Shown in pieces: positions 17,397 through 26,648 of a stretch of 64,000 nt of DNA. The notes under the pieces were generated by a model. That model was not told where the DNA came from, did no database searches, and was given only the letters and a program-made list of their open reading frames with translations. The position numbers and the translations under genes are program-made. Positions within the stretch are counted from its first letter, which is position 1. Each line of letters starts with the position of its first letter. The DNA is from Salinibacter altiplanensis (GTDB taxonomy: Bacteria > Bacteroidota > Rhodothermia > Rhodothermales > Salinibacteraceae), in the NCBI RefSeq assembly GCF_002894645.1, contig NZ_NCQY01000002.1, positions 88,901 through 152,900 on the forward strand. The letters run 5' to 3'.

Positions 17397-18329
17397 ATGC
17401 CTACTGCATCCCCCACAGGGCCGATTGCCATTGTTGGGGCCGGGGCCGTGGGGACGACCCTCGCGCGTGGCCTTTCTGCGAATGGGCGGCGGATCGAAGC
17501 CGTGGTGAGCCGACGGGAAGAAGCGGCCCGTGCCCTGGCCGACCGAGTCGGGGCCCCGGTGGTGGGCACGACGGGGGAGACGCTGCCGGACACCGTTCGA
17601 ATTGTGCTCATCTGCGTGCCGGACCACGCGATTGAAGACGTCGCGGAGGCCCTGGGGCGCTGCGATCATCCGTGGGCCGCCACCGTCGTGGCACACACGT
17701 CTGGGGCGCGGACGGCGGCGGCCCTCGCTCCGCTCGACCAGCAGGGTGCTGCCACAATGAGCTTCCACCCGTTGCAAACCTTTACGGAAATGACGCCTCC
17801 TGAGGCCCTTGAGGGCATCGTCGTGGGGCTTGAGGGCGACGCGCCGGCCCTTGCTACGGGGGAGGCACTGGCCAGAGCGCTCGGGGCACAGCCCCTCCGG
17901 CTGACGCCCGACGAGAAGGCCCGCTACCACTGCGCCGCCGTCCTCGCCTCGAACGGCCTCGTCGCGCTCCTGGCCGTCGTGGAGGAGGTGCTTGGGGACC
18001 TGAAAGGAAAAGAGGCGTCGGCCTCGGGCGCCGATCTCATGGGGCCACTCGTGGAGCACACCTGGTCCAATCTCAAGGGAGGACGCCCGCCGGAGGTGCT
18101 CACCGGTCCTGTCGTGCGGGGAGACAGTGGCACCGTTCAGGCCCATCTTGACGCCCTGGAGCACGGAGCGCCTCACCTCGTGCCCGTCTATGCGGCCCTC
18201 TCCACGGAAATGGTGCGCGTGGCGGTCCAAGGGGGGGACCTGTCCGCCGACCGGGCAGAGACAATCCTGTCTTCTCTGCGGACGGCCATGGACACCAACT
18301 CGGAAAGTTCATCCCATCCTTTACGTTGA
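17397..18329 (+). CDS. Rossmann-like, DUF2520 domain protein
   Basis: A 310-residue protein with an N-terminal NAD(P)-binding fold (IAIVGAGAVGTTLARGLSAN; the GxGxxG motif appears as GAGAVG). The next part fits an F420/ketopantoate-reductase-like fold (ICVPDHAIEDVAEAL, SFHPLQTFTE). The C-terminal helical region, including EKARYHCAAVLASNGLVALL, is characteristic of DUF2520. The reaction is unknown; the family is annotated only by domain in most genomes. It runs on the plus strand, ahead of an unknown gene and lysS. Start ATG 17397 is the only one giving the intact nucleotide-binding motif. Confidence 0.85.
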   Translation: MPTASPTGPIAIVGAGAVGTTLARGLSANGRRIEAVVSRREEAARALADRVGAPVVGTTGETLPDTVRIVLICVPDHAIEDVAEALGRCDHPWAATVVAHTSGARTAAALAPLDQQGAATMSFHPLQTFTEMTPPEALEGIVVGLEGDAPALATGEALARALGAQPLRLTPDEKARYHCAAVLASNGLVALLAVVEEVLGDLKGKEASASGADLMGPLVEHTWSNLKGGRPPEVLTGPVVRGDSGTVQAHLDALEHGAPHLVPVYAALSTEMVRVAVQGGDLSADRAETILSSLRTAMDTNSESSSHPLR

Positions 18330-18410
18330 ACATGCCGAATTCTCCGTTCTCCCTGATGCACGCAGGTCAAAATCTGGAACTCGTACGGGCCCTGTGATGT
18401 AGTGCGAATC

Positions 18411-18455
18411 TCCCCATGTGCGTCTCCTGCGTGTTCGTAAGAGGCGGCATGGGGA
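18411..18455. other. 8-bp inverted repeat between DUF2520 gene and unknown gene
   Basis: TCCCCATG (18411-18418) and CATGGGGA (18448-18455) are exact reverse complements with a 29-nt loop. The element sits 46 bp before the start of the next gene. It could be a dyad operator or a leader hairpin; no T-run follows. Confidence 0.35.
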
Positions 18456-18500
18456 ATGTTGTGGCCCCCACCACTGTAGTTTCATAACGAATCGCCCTGC

Positions 18501-19106
18501 ATGAGTGACGCGGCACGTGAGCGCGACGCCGGATCGTCGGCGGCGGAGCACGACCCCGAGGGAAGCCCAGAGCAGTTTTCGGGACGGGCGCTTCTTCTGA
18601 CAGACGAAGAAGAAACGCTGTCCGAGGTGCCGAACCCGGACGTAGAAGCCCTCCACACGCTCGTCGAGGAGGCCGACTGCGAGTGTGCCCCGTACCAGTC
18701 GGTGGCCGTGGCCGCCGTGCAGATCTTGGAAAAAGCACTCCACTACGAGCGACAGGCAGCGAGTGCGGCCCTGTCGCTCGGGCAGCAAGAAAAAATGAGA
18801 TCCATGGTGGAGACCGCGGAGCAGGCCGTGTCGGTGCTGCGCGACACGCTCACGACCCAGGGACACAAGGTAATGCACCTGTGCTCCACGAAGTCCCCAG
18901 CCGGCGCGGCTGACGCTGGAGAGCCCTGGTGGTTCACGCTGTCCAGCGCGCTGGAGATGCTGGAGCAAGGCACCGATCAGATGACCTCGCTCACAACGGG
19001 CCAGTCGCCGGGCAGCGCTGCCCGTGAGCTGAGTCAGCTCATTGCGCAACTTCTCCGGAGCCATCACGACGAATTGCTGCTGGAGGCCGAGGAGTGGATC
19101 TCGTAG
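18501..19106 (+). CDS. Uncharacterised acidic protein
   Basis: A 201-residue, strongly acidic protein starting MSDAARERDAGSSAAEHDPE. The N-terminal third looks disordered and is rich in Glu/Asp. The rest is predicted helical (VAAVQILEKALHYERQAASA; MRSMVETAEQAVSVLRDTL; ARELSQLIAQLLRSHHDELL). There is no signal peptide or membrane helix. It contains four cysteines, two in the pair CEC. I do not recognise the family. It sits between the DUF2520 gene and lysS on the same strand and keeps the acidic composition of the genome, so it is likely real. Its function is unknown. Confidence 0.7.
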   Translation: MSDAARERDAGSSAAEHDPEGSPEQFSGRALLLTDEEETLSEVPNPDVEALHTLVEEADCECAPYQSVAVAAVQILEKALHYERQAASAALSLGQQEKMRSMVETAEQAVSVLRDTLTTQGHKVMHLCSTKSPAGAADAGEPWWFTLSSALEMLEQGTDQMTSLTTGQSPGSAARELSQLIAQLLRSHHDELLLEAEEWIS

Positions 19107-19266
19107 GCCCTCCAGCACTCCGCTCGGGGCAGCACTCCGTTCGGGACAGTCCGGCGACGGACAGGTCCGTCGTGCTTCCCAGAGCGAGACCCCTCTGCGG
19201 ACAGCTGCCGTCTGAGCAGCTGCCTGCGTACGTCTGTTCTCTTCCATTGACGATTCCAATCTTCGA

Positions 19267-20811
19267 ATGTCCCCCGCATCTTCAGAGCTCAGTGAACAAG
19301 AACAGCGCCGTCGCGAGGAGCGCGAGGCCCTGGAACAGCGTGGCGTTGCCCCTTATCCCTATGCGTGGGACGTGGACGCCCACGCCGATGAGATTCTCGA
19401 TACGTTCGACGATGACCTCCACCAGCCGGCGGACGGAGACGTGGGGGAGTACAAGGTCTCCATTGCCGGCCGCATTACCGGCCTTCGAGTGATGGGGGGC
19501 TCGGCGTTCTTCGACCTGCAGGACGAGACCGGCACGATTCAGGTCTACGTGCGCTCGCAGGACCTGGGCGAAGACTTTTACGACGAGGTCTTCACGGAGC
19601 TGTTCGATATCGGAGACATCGTCGGTGTTGAGGGATTTGTCTTCCGCACGGGGATGGGCGAGGTGACCGTCCGGGCCGCCGCCGACTTTCAGTTGCTTGC
19701 GAAGGCCCTCCGCCCACTCCCGGTGGTGAAGGAGACCGACGAGGAGACCTACTACGAGGTGACGGACAAGGAATTTCGATACCGCCAGCGGTACGTCGAC
19801 CTCGCGGTGAACGAAGACGTGCGGGAGGTCTTCCGCCAGCGGTCCGAGCTTATCTCCACCATGCGTCGCTTTCTGGATGATCGGGGATGCCTGGAGGTGG
19901 AGACGCCCGTCCTCCAGCCCGTCTATGGGGGAGCGTCGGCGTCCCCGTTCAAGACGCACCACAACGCGCTCGACATGCCGCTCTACCTCCGCATTGCGGA
20001 TGAGCTTTACCTGAAGCGGCTGCTGGTGGGGGGCTTCGAGGGGGTGTACGAGATCGGAAAGGACTTCCGCAATGAGGGCCTGAGCCGGTTCCACAATCCG
20101 GAGTTTACCATGATGGAGTGCTACGTGGCCTACAAGGACTACCGGTGGATGATGGACCTGACGGAAGAGCTTCTCCGCACGGTGGCCACAACGCTCCACG
20201 ACACATCCACGGTGGAGTTTGAAGGGCACAAAATTGATTTGGGCGGAAATTGGGCACGGGTTCCGTTCTTCGAGGCCATTCAGAAGGAAACCGGGATCGA
20301 TCTGTACGGGGCCGACGCCGACCGTGTCTACGACGTGGCGGCGAATGAGCTGGGGCTGGAGGAGGTGGACGCCGACATGGGCCTCGGGGACCTCCTGGAC
20401 GAGGTCTTCAGCGAGACGGTGGAGCCGGAGCTCGTCCAGCCCACCTTCGTTACGGACTACCCGGTTGCGCTGAGCCCCCTTGCGAAGAAGCACCGCGAGA
20501 AGGAGGGGCTCGTGGAGCGGTTTGAACTCGTGGTGGCGGGGCGCGAGGTGGCCAATGCGTTTAGCGAGCTCAACGATCCGCAGGATCAGCGGGAGCGATT
20601 TGTGGCGCAGGCACGCCAGCGCGCCGCCGAGGTGGACGAAGATGTGGATCCGGAATCGCTGATCGATGAGGACTACCTCCGGGCCCTGGAATACGGCATG
20701 CCGCCCGCGGCCGGATTGGGCATCGGCATTGATCGTCTTGCTATGATCCTCACCGGGCAGGAGTCGATCCGCGACGTGATCCTCTTCCCCTTGCTCCGGC
20801 CGGAGCAGTAG
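19267..20811 (+). CDS. lysS: Lysyl-tRNA synthetase, class II
   Basis: A 514-residue enzyme charging tRNA-Lys. It has an N-terminal OB-fold anticodon-binding domain (VSIAGRITGLRVMGGSAFFD, GTIQVYV) and a class II catalytic domain. Motif 2 is visible as FRNEGLSRFHNPEFTMME and motif 3 as GLGIGIDRLAM. The segment YRQRYVDLAVN is also family-typical. The length matches bacterial LysS. Acidic substitutions throughout are in keeping with a halophilic proteome. It is followed by about 290 bp before the convergent OmpA-like gene. Confidence 0.97.
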   Translation: MSPASSELSEQEQRRREEREALEQRGVAPYPYAWDVDAHADEILDTFDDDLHQPADGDVGEYKVSIAGRITGLRVMGGSAFFDLQDETGTIQVYVRSQDLGEDFYDEVFTELFDIGDIVGVEGFVFRTGMGEVTVRAAADFQLLAKALRPLPVVKETDEETYYEVTDKEFRYRQRYVDLAVNEDVREVFRQRSELISTMRRFLDDRGCLEVETPVLQPVYGGASASPFKTHHNALDMPLYLRIADELYLKRLLVGGFEGVYEIGKDFRNEGLSRFHNPEFTMMECYVAYKDYRWMMDLTEELLRTVATTLHDTSTVEFEGHKIDLGGNWARVPFFEAIQKETGIDLYGADADRVYDVAANELGLEEVDADMGLGDLLDEVFSETVEPELVQPTFVTDYPVALSPLAKKHREKEGLVERFELVVAGREVANAFSELNDPQDQRERFVAQARQRAAEVDEDVDPESLIDEDYLRALEYGMPPAAGLGIGIDRLAMILTGQESIRDVILFPLLRPEQ

Positions 20812-21041
20812 TCGGCAACACAGGGAGGAGGCCTGCCCGCCCCCGTATCGCTGGCCGCGAGCGACGTGCCCCCTGCCGGAAGAGTCTTGTCTTGCCCGAC
20901 GGCACAGCGTCTGTTCGCCGTAGGGGGACACAGACGTTCGCCGCCCCGTCACGTCCCCACCGTCCGTTCGGCTCACGACGGCCGTGTCGGACCCACGAAA
21001 AGTGTGTGCGCCGTAGGACCGACGGTGAGGCCCATAAAAAA

Positions 21042-21071
21042 CGGGCGGGCCCCTGAAGAGGGACCCGCCCG
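21042..21071 (-). terminator. Intrinsic terminator of the PKD/OmpA gene
   Basis: CGGGCGGG (21042-21049) and CCCGCCCG (21064-21071) form a perfect 8-bp GC stem with a short loop. On the minus strand the stem is followed directly by TTTTTT, so it acts on the minus-strand gene ending at 21102. It could also slow plus-strand transcription coming from lysS. Confidence 0.85.
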
Positions 21072-21101
21072 AAGAGACGGTCCGCATGGACGGAGAGAAG
21101 A

Positions 21102-22073
21102 CTACATGCCGTCGTCTTCACGCTGGGGAAGCGAGTCCGCACGGCGGTACTGGCGCGTGCCGCCCTTCTTCGAGGTCACCCCTTCGACCTGGCCCTGCCC
21201 CCCGGTCATGACGCGGGAGCCGGGCACGCCGTTGTTCTGGTAGAAGTTGGACACCGCCTCGGCGCGGTCTTCCGAGAGCGACTGCACGTTGCGCTCACCC
21301 GGCGCAGCGAAGCCTTCAATCTGGACGCTCAGGTTCGGGCAGTCGGAGAGAATGTCGGCATTCTCCTGCAGGCTCTCCTCCGCCTCCTCCGTCAGCGTGC
21401 TGGAGTTGCGGTCGAAGAAGGTGGAGTTCATTTCGCTCACGGTGGTGCAGACCTCCGGAAGCACGCGGTTCACGCGGACAGTGACTGTCCGCGTATCCTC
21501 CCCGACGTCATTGGAAGCCTCAAGGCGCACGGTGTACTGCCCCGGGTCCTCGTAGGTGTGTGTGGGCGATTGGCTCATCGATGAGGAGCCGTCTCCGAAG
21601 CTCCAGCTTCGTGACACAGGGGAGTCGCCCTGCAGGTTGCTGCTGAAGCGCACCGACTCGCCTTCATCGACCGGGTTTGGCGTCGCGTTGATCGACGCAA
21701 TGGAGGCGGGCTGGGGCGGCGGGACGACGCGCACAGAGATGGTGTCCGCGTCAGAGCCTCCGTCGTTGCTCGCCTCAAACCGAATGGCGTACTGCCCCGT
21801 CGAGCCGTAACTGTGGTTTGCCAACAATCCGGATCCCGTTGCGCCGTCGCCGAACTCCCAGGTGTAGGTCAGGGGTTCGTCGGCCTCCTCACTGATCGAG
21901 GCCTCGAACGTGCCGGTCTCGTCGGTCTCAAGGGTGTCAGGGCCACTGACCGACTGTACAACGGGGGCCGTCGATCCACAGCCGGCAAGGAAGAGTCCTC
22001 CGGCGATGAGAAGAAGGGGGACCCAGAGTGAAGAGCGGAAGTGTGTACTTGAAGAAATATCGGATGTCATCAT
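21102..22073 (-). CDS. PKD-domain and OmpA-like outer-membrane lipoprotein
   Basis: A 323-residue lipoprotein. The lipobox is visible at LLLIAGGLFLAGC, after an N-terminus beginning MMTSDISSS. Two PKD-like domains follow, each with the pattern YTWEFGDG / RSWSFGDGSSS and (T/Y)xHxYxxPGQYTVRLEASND. The C-terminus is an OmpA/MotB peptidoglycan-binding domain (FFDRNSSTLTEEAEESL, VQIEGFAAPGERN, LSEDRAEAVSNFY). It probably tethers the outer membrane to peptidoglycan. The start is ATG 22073 or 22070; the frame open to 22196 is not used because the lipobox would be too far inside. Confidence 0.9.
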   Translation of the reverse strand: MMTSDISSSTHFRSSLWVPLLLIAGGLFLAGCGSTAPVVQSVSGPDTLETDETGTFEASISEEADEPLTYTWEFGDGATGSGLLANHSYGSTGQYAIRFEASNDGGSDADTISVRVVPPPQPASIASINATPNPVDEGESVRFSSNLQGDSPVSRSWSFGDGSSSMSQSPTHTYEDPGQYTVRLEASNDVGEDTRTVTVRVNRVLPEVCTTVSEMNSTFFDRNSSTLTEEAEESLQENADILSDCPNLSVQIEGFAAPGERNVQSLSEDRAEAVSNFYQNNGVPGSRVMTGGQGQVEGVTSKKGGTRQYRRADSLPQREDDGM

Positions 22074-22414
22074 AGGGTTGATGGTGTGTTGGAAGAAGCA
22101 AAGGCCGAGAGAAGAGACGATGGCTCCCCGGAGCCACTCACGTGGAGAGTGAATGTTTTCTGTACCCTTATAAGGTACAGAACGTGGTTCGGACACGCAA
22201 TTCCCTCCCCAGGGATAAATCCGAGGTCTTCAAGAAGAAGGAGCCTGCAGGAGGGAGCCGGCGATTTTATTTCTCACCCCAAAGACGGAAGCGTGTGGGC
22301 AAGGACGCCGGGGGGCACTGAACGGCCCCCTGAAACGAGTGCTCACGATGCACCTGGGAGCACAGAACTGTCAGGGAAAAAGGCAGAATGGAGAGGCAGA
22401 GGGCACTACCCCGA

Positions 22415-22669
22415 CTACTCCAGGGTGTCCACGTGCTTCTCCAGCTCGCTCTTTCTGTTGGCCGCCTTGTTCGTGTGAATGGTTCCCTTGGCGGCAAGAC
22501 GGTCCAGATCGCCCTTCACGTCGTTGAGCAGTTCCTCGGCCTCTTCTTTGTTGTCCAAGGAGCGGAGCTTCTTGATCTTCGTGCGGACGCGGCTCTTCTG
22601 CGACTTGTTGCGCTCGTGGCGCTTCTCGTTCTGTCGCATCCGCTTCTTTGCAGATTCGTGTCGGGGCAT
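22415..22669 (-). CDS. rpsT: 30S ribosomal protein S20
   Basis: An 84-residue, Lys/Arg-rich protein starting MPRHESAKKRMRQNEKRHER, with the S20 patterns NKSQKSRVRTKIKKL and TIHTNKAANRKSELEKHV. The length and charge are normal for S20, which binds 16S rRNA in the 30S body. It is one of the few basic proteins in the window, as expected for a ribosomal protein. It is divergent from the M23 peptidase gene, with a 309-bp spacer. Confidence 0.95.
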   Translation of the reverse strand: MPRHESAKKRMRQNEKRHERNKSQKSRVRTKIKKLRSLDNKEEAEELLNDVKGDLDRLAAKGTIHTNKAANRKSELEKHVDTLE

Positions 22670-22978
22670 GGTTTGGGGAAGTGGTGGTCGGTGGCGAGAG
22701 AGCAGTGACTGGGGGCAGAGCGGGGGCGAGGCGATCCGAAACGCTGTGCCCGACCCGTTGCCGAGTTCCGCACGCCCGCAGAAGGAAGATTGCGTAAATC
22801 GTTCTGGGAGGCCTGATCGGAACCCTGTTGGAAACCACTCCAGAAACTGAAAATACGTCGATCCGTTCCCCGTGCAAAATGTGACTTGGAGAGGCCAGGC
22901 CCCAAAGCTCGAGTTCCACACCGGTGGGGCCTGTACTGTGTGCTGCGTCCCTCATGCAACAGAGGCAGAGACGGTGTC
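22670..22978. other. Divergent spacer between rpsT and the M23 peptidase gene
   Basis: A 309-bp region expected to hold both promoters. It contains no convincing hairpin or additional gene; the open frames running into it are extensions of the two flanking genes. Confidence 0.5.
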
Positions 22979-23878
22979 ATGTGGTCGTTTTTCGCGGACC
23001 TCATTCAAAATGTGGGCACCGACCATACCATCGTCGTGATGGACGCGGATGGGATGGGCAAAACTCGGCGATACCAGGTTCGTCCGTCACGCATGATGAT
23101 GACCTGGGGCGGAAGCCTGTTGGGGGTCGGGGCCACGGTGGCCGTATTGATTGCATTCACCCCGCTGCGCACGCAGGTCCCTGGCTACGGGACAGAAGAA
23201 ATGCAGGAGAATGCTCGCCTCAATACCCTCCGTGTGCAGGCGCTTCAAGACTCGCTCTCTGCACAGCGACACTACATCCAGCGCCTCCGTGGGCTCATTA
23301 CCGGCCGGGTCGACTCCACGCCTCTTTCGGAAGAGGGGCGTCCGGAATCCAGGGGAGCGAGAGGGGCACGGTCGCCCAACGAGGAAGGGGGGGCGCCGGG
23401 TGGAGAAGCCACCGAATCCTCTGCTCGAAACGCCCACCGGCAACCGGCCTTCGCGCCGACGGTCGGCGTGGAGGGAAATGCCCCAGCCGCCCTCACAGGA
23501 CTTTCATTTCCCCTCTCTCCTCCGGTCACGAATGGGTTTCCCACCCGAGACTTCGATGTAGAGTCTGGGCACTACGGGGTCGATGTAGCGGTGTCCGAGG
23601 GGGAGTACATCCGAGCAGTGGGGGAGGGATACGTCGTGTGGGCCGATTGGGCGCAGGACGGAGGGTACACGATTGCAGTTCAGCACGCCGGTGGATACCT
23701 TTCCGTGTACAAACACAGCAGGCGTTTGCTTAAGCAACTGGGCGACCGGGTAACGACACAGGAGCCACTTGCCGTGACCGGAAACACCGGTGCGGTAACG
23801 ACCGGCCCGCACTTGCACTTTGAGCTTTGGCGAAATGGCCTCGCCCAAGGGCCGGACGCCTACATCGCAGGCTGGTAG
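22979..23878 (+). CDS. M23-family (LytM) peptidoglycan endopeptidase, membrane-anchored
   Basis: A 299-residue protein with an N-terminal cytoplasmic stretch, a transmembrane segment (WGGSLLGVGATVAVLIAF) and a short coiled-coil-like region (ENARLNTLRVQALQDSLSAQ). The C-terminal LytM domain shows the Zn motifs HYGVD (H-x3-D) and HLHFE (H-x-H). The usual glycine-rich turn GNTGAVTTGPHLHFE is present. ATG 22979 starts just before the membrane anchor; the open frame from 22886 is not used. Such proteins cut peptide cross-bridges or activate amidases. It is followed 49 bp later by a bactofilin gene, a recurring pair linked to cell-shape control. Confidence 0.9.
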   Translation: MWSFFADLIQNVGTDHTIVVMDADGMGKTRRYQVRPSRMMMTWGGSLLGVGATVAVLIAFTPLRTQVPGYGTEEMQENARLNTLRVQALQDSLSAQRHYIQRLRGLITGRVDSTPLSEEGRPESRGARGARSPNEEGGAPGGEATESSARNAHRQPAFAPTVGVEGNAPAALTGLSFPLSPPVTNGFPTRDFDVESGHYGVDVAVSEGEYIRAVGEGYVVWADWAQDGGYTIAVQHAGGYLSVYKHSRRLLKQLGDRVTTQEPLAVTGNTGAVTTGPHLHFELWRNGLAQGPDAYIAGW

Positions 23879-23927
23879 CTTGCGCCGGGACGACCGCCAT
23901 ACCTTTTTGCACCTCCATCCTTCTCTG

Positions 23928-24431
23928 ATGGGTCTCTTTGGAAACTCGCAAACGGACGACGCTTCATCCTCTATGGCTAGCCAGACAGGTACTGTTCAGG
24001 ACCAGGTCAATCTCGTCGGTGAGGGCACTGTCTTTGAGGGAACCGTGCGGGCGAACAGCGATGTCCGCGCCAGCGGTCGCATCGAAGGAACCCTGAAGGT
24101 GGAAGGGAAGACGATGATCGCGGAAGAAGGGGAGGTCGAGGGAGAGATTATCGCGACCAACGTTGAAATTGCTGGGCAGGTGCAAGGCGAGATTTACGTC
24201 GACGAACGTCTTGTGCTCAAAAGTACGGCTCGGGTAGACGGGACGATCGAAACGGATCGCCTGGTCGTGGAAGAAGGGGCGGAGTTTACGGGCGAGTGCG
24301 AGATGGGCACGACGGTTTCCGAAAGCAGAGCGCCCTTCGCCAGCGAAGAGGGGGGAGACCGCAATTCTGTTCGCTCTGAGCGACCTGAGGCGGCGGACGC
24401 AGAGCTGTCCGAGGAGGCGACTGAGGCGTAG
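23928..24431 (+). CDS. Bactofilin (polymer-forming cytoskeletal protein)
   Basis: A 167-residue protein with the bactofilin beta-helix core of short repeats: VNLVGEGTVFEGTV, SDVRASGRIEGTLKVEGK, EGEVEGEIIATNVEIAGQV, ARVDGTIETDRLVVEEGAEF. The flanks are disordered and acidic. Start ATG 23928. Bactofilins form filaments without nucleotides and often scaffold M23 peptidases encoded next to them, as here. The gene lies just ahead of the atp cluster on the same strand, so the two modules may be co-transcribed. Confidence 0.93.
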   Translation: MGLFGNSQTDDASSSMASQTGTVQDQVNLVGEGTVFEGTVRANSDVRASGRIEGTLKVEGKTMIAEEGEVEGEIIATNVEIAGQVQGEIYVDERLVLKSTARVDGTIETDRLVVEEGAEFTGECEMGTTVSESRAPFASEEGGDRNSVRSERPEAADAELSEEATEA

Positions 24432-24497
24432 GTCCCGGGCCGTGAGGGCTCTGTTGCTCAGACCCTCATGCCGTCCAGACATCGGTGCACAGTGACG

Positions 24498-24728
24498 ATG
24501 GCTCACGAGGGGAACGACGGGCCCTGGAAAAGTGCCCTTCGAGACATTGCCCCATACCTCGATCTGGGATGGCGCATCGTGGGCGTGGCTGCGTTTCCGC
24601 CCCTCCTCGGGGCGCTCGTCGACGTCCAGCTCCAGTCTACCCCATGGGGGCTGTTTGTGGGGGCAACGGTGGGACTTGTAGGCGCTGGGCTTCAGCTCTG
24701 GCGACTTCAGCAAGAATTTCCTTCTTGA
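24498..24728 (+). CDS. AtpZ/AtpI-like small membrane protein
   Basis: About 76 residues from ATG 24498 (an upstream start at 24468 is possible). Two hydrophobic helices (RIVGVAAFPPLLGALV and GLFVGATVGLVGAGLQL) fit the 'putative F0F1-ATPase subunit' AtpZ family. Members sit ahead of ATP synthase operons and have been proposed to help assembly or Mg/Ca handling. The position directly before the other atp genes supports this. Confidence comes from context plus topology, not from a catalytic motif. Confidence 0.7.
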   Translation: MAHEGNDGPWKSALRDIAPYLDLGWRIVGVAAFPPLLGALVDVQLQSTPWGLFVGATVGLVGAGLQLWRLQQEFPS

Positions 24729-24936
24729 CGCCGCCCCGAGCCATCGTCCCAGAGGCGCTTCCTCCTCGACGTGTCCCTGCGAGATTCTTTCATGCACGAT
24801 TCACCGCTTCTCATAAGTCCTGCACCGCCCCGATGCGTAGCTTCAATGCTGGTGTGAGAAGGTGAAGGCGTGAGGAGCAGAGTGCCACGTTGTGTTGCAC
24901 ACATTCTCCCTCCGCTGAGCAACCGGTACCATCGCG

Positions 24937-25233
24937 ATGACAACTGGGGTGTGGCTGGGGATTGCGACGGTGGGAGTGCACGCTGCGGCACGTGTTTTGA
25001 CGCATCGCACGGCCCTGCGGGCGTCGAGCCGAAAAACATTCTTGGTCATCGAGTTGGGCGGGCTTGGGGTACGAATGGGCCTCGTCTTCGTAGCGATGAT
25101 CCTGGTTCTCCTGTATGCTCCGGTGCACGTGCCGACGTATGTGGGAGTCCTCCTCGGGTTGCTATTCGTGAGCATCGCATTTGAGATCTGGATAATCATC
25201 CGGCGGATGAGGCAGGATGGCCTTACGGCCTGA
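24937..25233 (+). CDS. AtpI-like assembly protein
   Basis: A 98-residue protein with about three to four hydrophobic helices, including VWLGIATVGVHAAARVL, RMGLVFVAMILVLLY and TYVGVLLGLLFVSIAFEIW, ending in a basic tail IIIRRMRQDG. AtpI proteins are small, poorly conserved and encoded just upstream of atpB; they help assemble the c-ring. It lies 57 bp before atpB on the same strand. The family is assigned mostly from position and topology. Confidence 0.68.
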   Translation: MTTGVWLGIATVGVHAAARVLTHRTALRASSRKTFLVIELGGLGVRMGLVFVAMILVLLYAPVHVPTYVGVLLGLLFVSIAFEIWIIIRRMRQDGLTA

Positions 25234-25290
25234 ACGTGACGGCTGCCCATTCGTCGTGTATGTGATTGCCATTGCACAAACAAAGGCCTT

Positions 25291-26547
25291 ATGATCGGTC
25301 GGGTTCGTCCCCTTTACATTGTCGCGCTCGCCGTGCTGGGAGTGAGCCTGGCGCTGCCCACCGCTCCCGCGAAGGCGTCTGTGCCCGCGGGGGAAGCGGG
25401 AGAGGAGGTAACGCTTGAGGGCATCGTCAACAACACGATTCTCGGGCACGCAGAGGACGGCTACTACCTTAACTTCAAGCCGTTCGCGCAGGTTGAGCTC
25501 CCGCGCATTATGCTCGTCCGCACTGCGGACGGCGCACTCACGCTTGAAGCATATGGGAGCACGAAGGGGCTTCTCCGGGGCGGACCGTACGGGCTGACTG
25601 CCCATGGCGACGAGGGGGAGGGACACGCCGACCCGATCACGGCATCGGCGGAGCTCAGCGAGGCCATCGGGGCGAAAGAGCACCTTCATAGCCCAGTGGT
25701 CCGGACGAGCGGGCAGGTCGTGGCGGATCTCTCCATCTCGCGACACCTCATCTTTGGCCTGCTGGCGATGCTCATCGTGCTGGGGATCTTCATCGCCCTG
25801 GCACAGCGCTACAAGAAGGGGCACGACCAGCCGGAGGCCCCCCAAGGCATCTTTCAAAACATGATGGAGGTGCTGGTCGTCTTCGTCCGCGATGAAATTG
25901 CGAAGCCCAACATCCCGGACGGGAAGTGGCGTACATTTTTGCCCTACCTGCTGACGGCGTTCTTCTTCATCCTTGTCGCCAATATTCTGGGCCTCGTGCC
26001 GTTTGCGGGGGCGGCGACGTCCAACATCGCGGTCACGGGGGTGATGGCCGTCATGACGTTTGCGATCGTGCTGCTCTATGCTTCGACGGACTACTACAAG
26101 GAGCTGCTGACGGGCCCCCCAGACGCGCCTGTTCTCATCCGAATAATTCTGGTGCCCATCGAGATCATCGGTCTCGTGATGCGGCACCTGGCCCTCGCGA
26201 TTCGTTTGTTCGCGAACATGATGGGCGGGTCCCTCATCATCTTCAGCCTCATTGGGCTGGTGTTCATGATGAACGTGATCATGGGGGAGGCGGCGGCCTG
26301 GTCGACCACCATCATTAGCATAGGATTCACCGTCTTCATCTTGCTGCTGAAGCTGCTCGTTGCCTTCATTCAAGCGTACGTATTCACAATTCTCTCGGCC
26401 CTCTTTATCGGAATGGCCGTGGAAGAGCACCACTCTGGCGGCGAGCAGGAGGTGGAGTCCGGTTCCGGCCTGGATGGCCGGGCCGAAGAGCGCCTCGACG
26501 CCGTGGAAGACAAGGTGGAACGACGCGCACAGCCAACGACGGCCTAG
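25291..26547 (+). CDS. atpB: F-type ATP synthase subunit a
   Basis: A 418-residue Fo subunit forming the proton half-channels next to the c-ring. It is much longer than the usual 240-290 residues. An N-terminal signal-like sequence (ALAVLGVSLALPTAPAKA) is followed by about 115 extra periplasmic residues before the first core helix (HLIFGLLAMLIVLGIFIAL). The essential-arginine region reads MRHLALAIRLFANMMGG. The C-terminus adds an acidic tail (EEHHSGGEQEVESGSG). Extended subunit a with a signal peptide is typical of the Bacteroidota lineage. Next gene is atpE. Confidence 0.95.
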   Translation: MIGRVRPLYIVALAVLGVSLALPTAPAKASVPAGEAGEEVTLEGIVNNTILGHAEDGYYLNFKPFAQVELPRIMLVRTADGALTLEAYGSTKGLLRGGPYGLTAHGDEGEGHADPITASAELSEAIGAKEHLHSPVVRTSGQVVADLSISRHLIFGLLAMLIVLGIFIALAQRYKKGHDQPEAPQGIFQNMMEVLVVFVRDEIAKPNIPDGKWRTFLPYLLTAFFFILVANILGLVPFAGAATSNIAVTGVMAVMTFAIVLLYASTDYYKELLTGPPDAPVLIRIILVPIEIIGLVMRHLALAIRLFANMMGGSLIIFSLIGLVFMMNVIMGEAAAWSTTIISIGFTVFILLLKLLVAFIQAYVFTILSALFIGMAVEEHHSGGEQEVESGSGLDGRAEERLDAVEDKVERRAQPTTA

Positions 26548-26648
26548 CCCCAGTACCGACTGTCGGGAAGCGCCCTGAGGCTCTGCCACGACATAACTTC
26601 TGCACGACCACTCGTATCCTGTACACATTACACTCGGAGAAGAACACT

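Noticed and set aside
19282-21087. 601-residue minus-strand open frame opposite lysS
   Set aside because: It is antisense to an unambiguous lysyl-tRNA synthetase and has no recognisable protein features.
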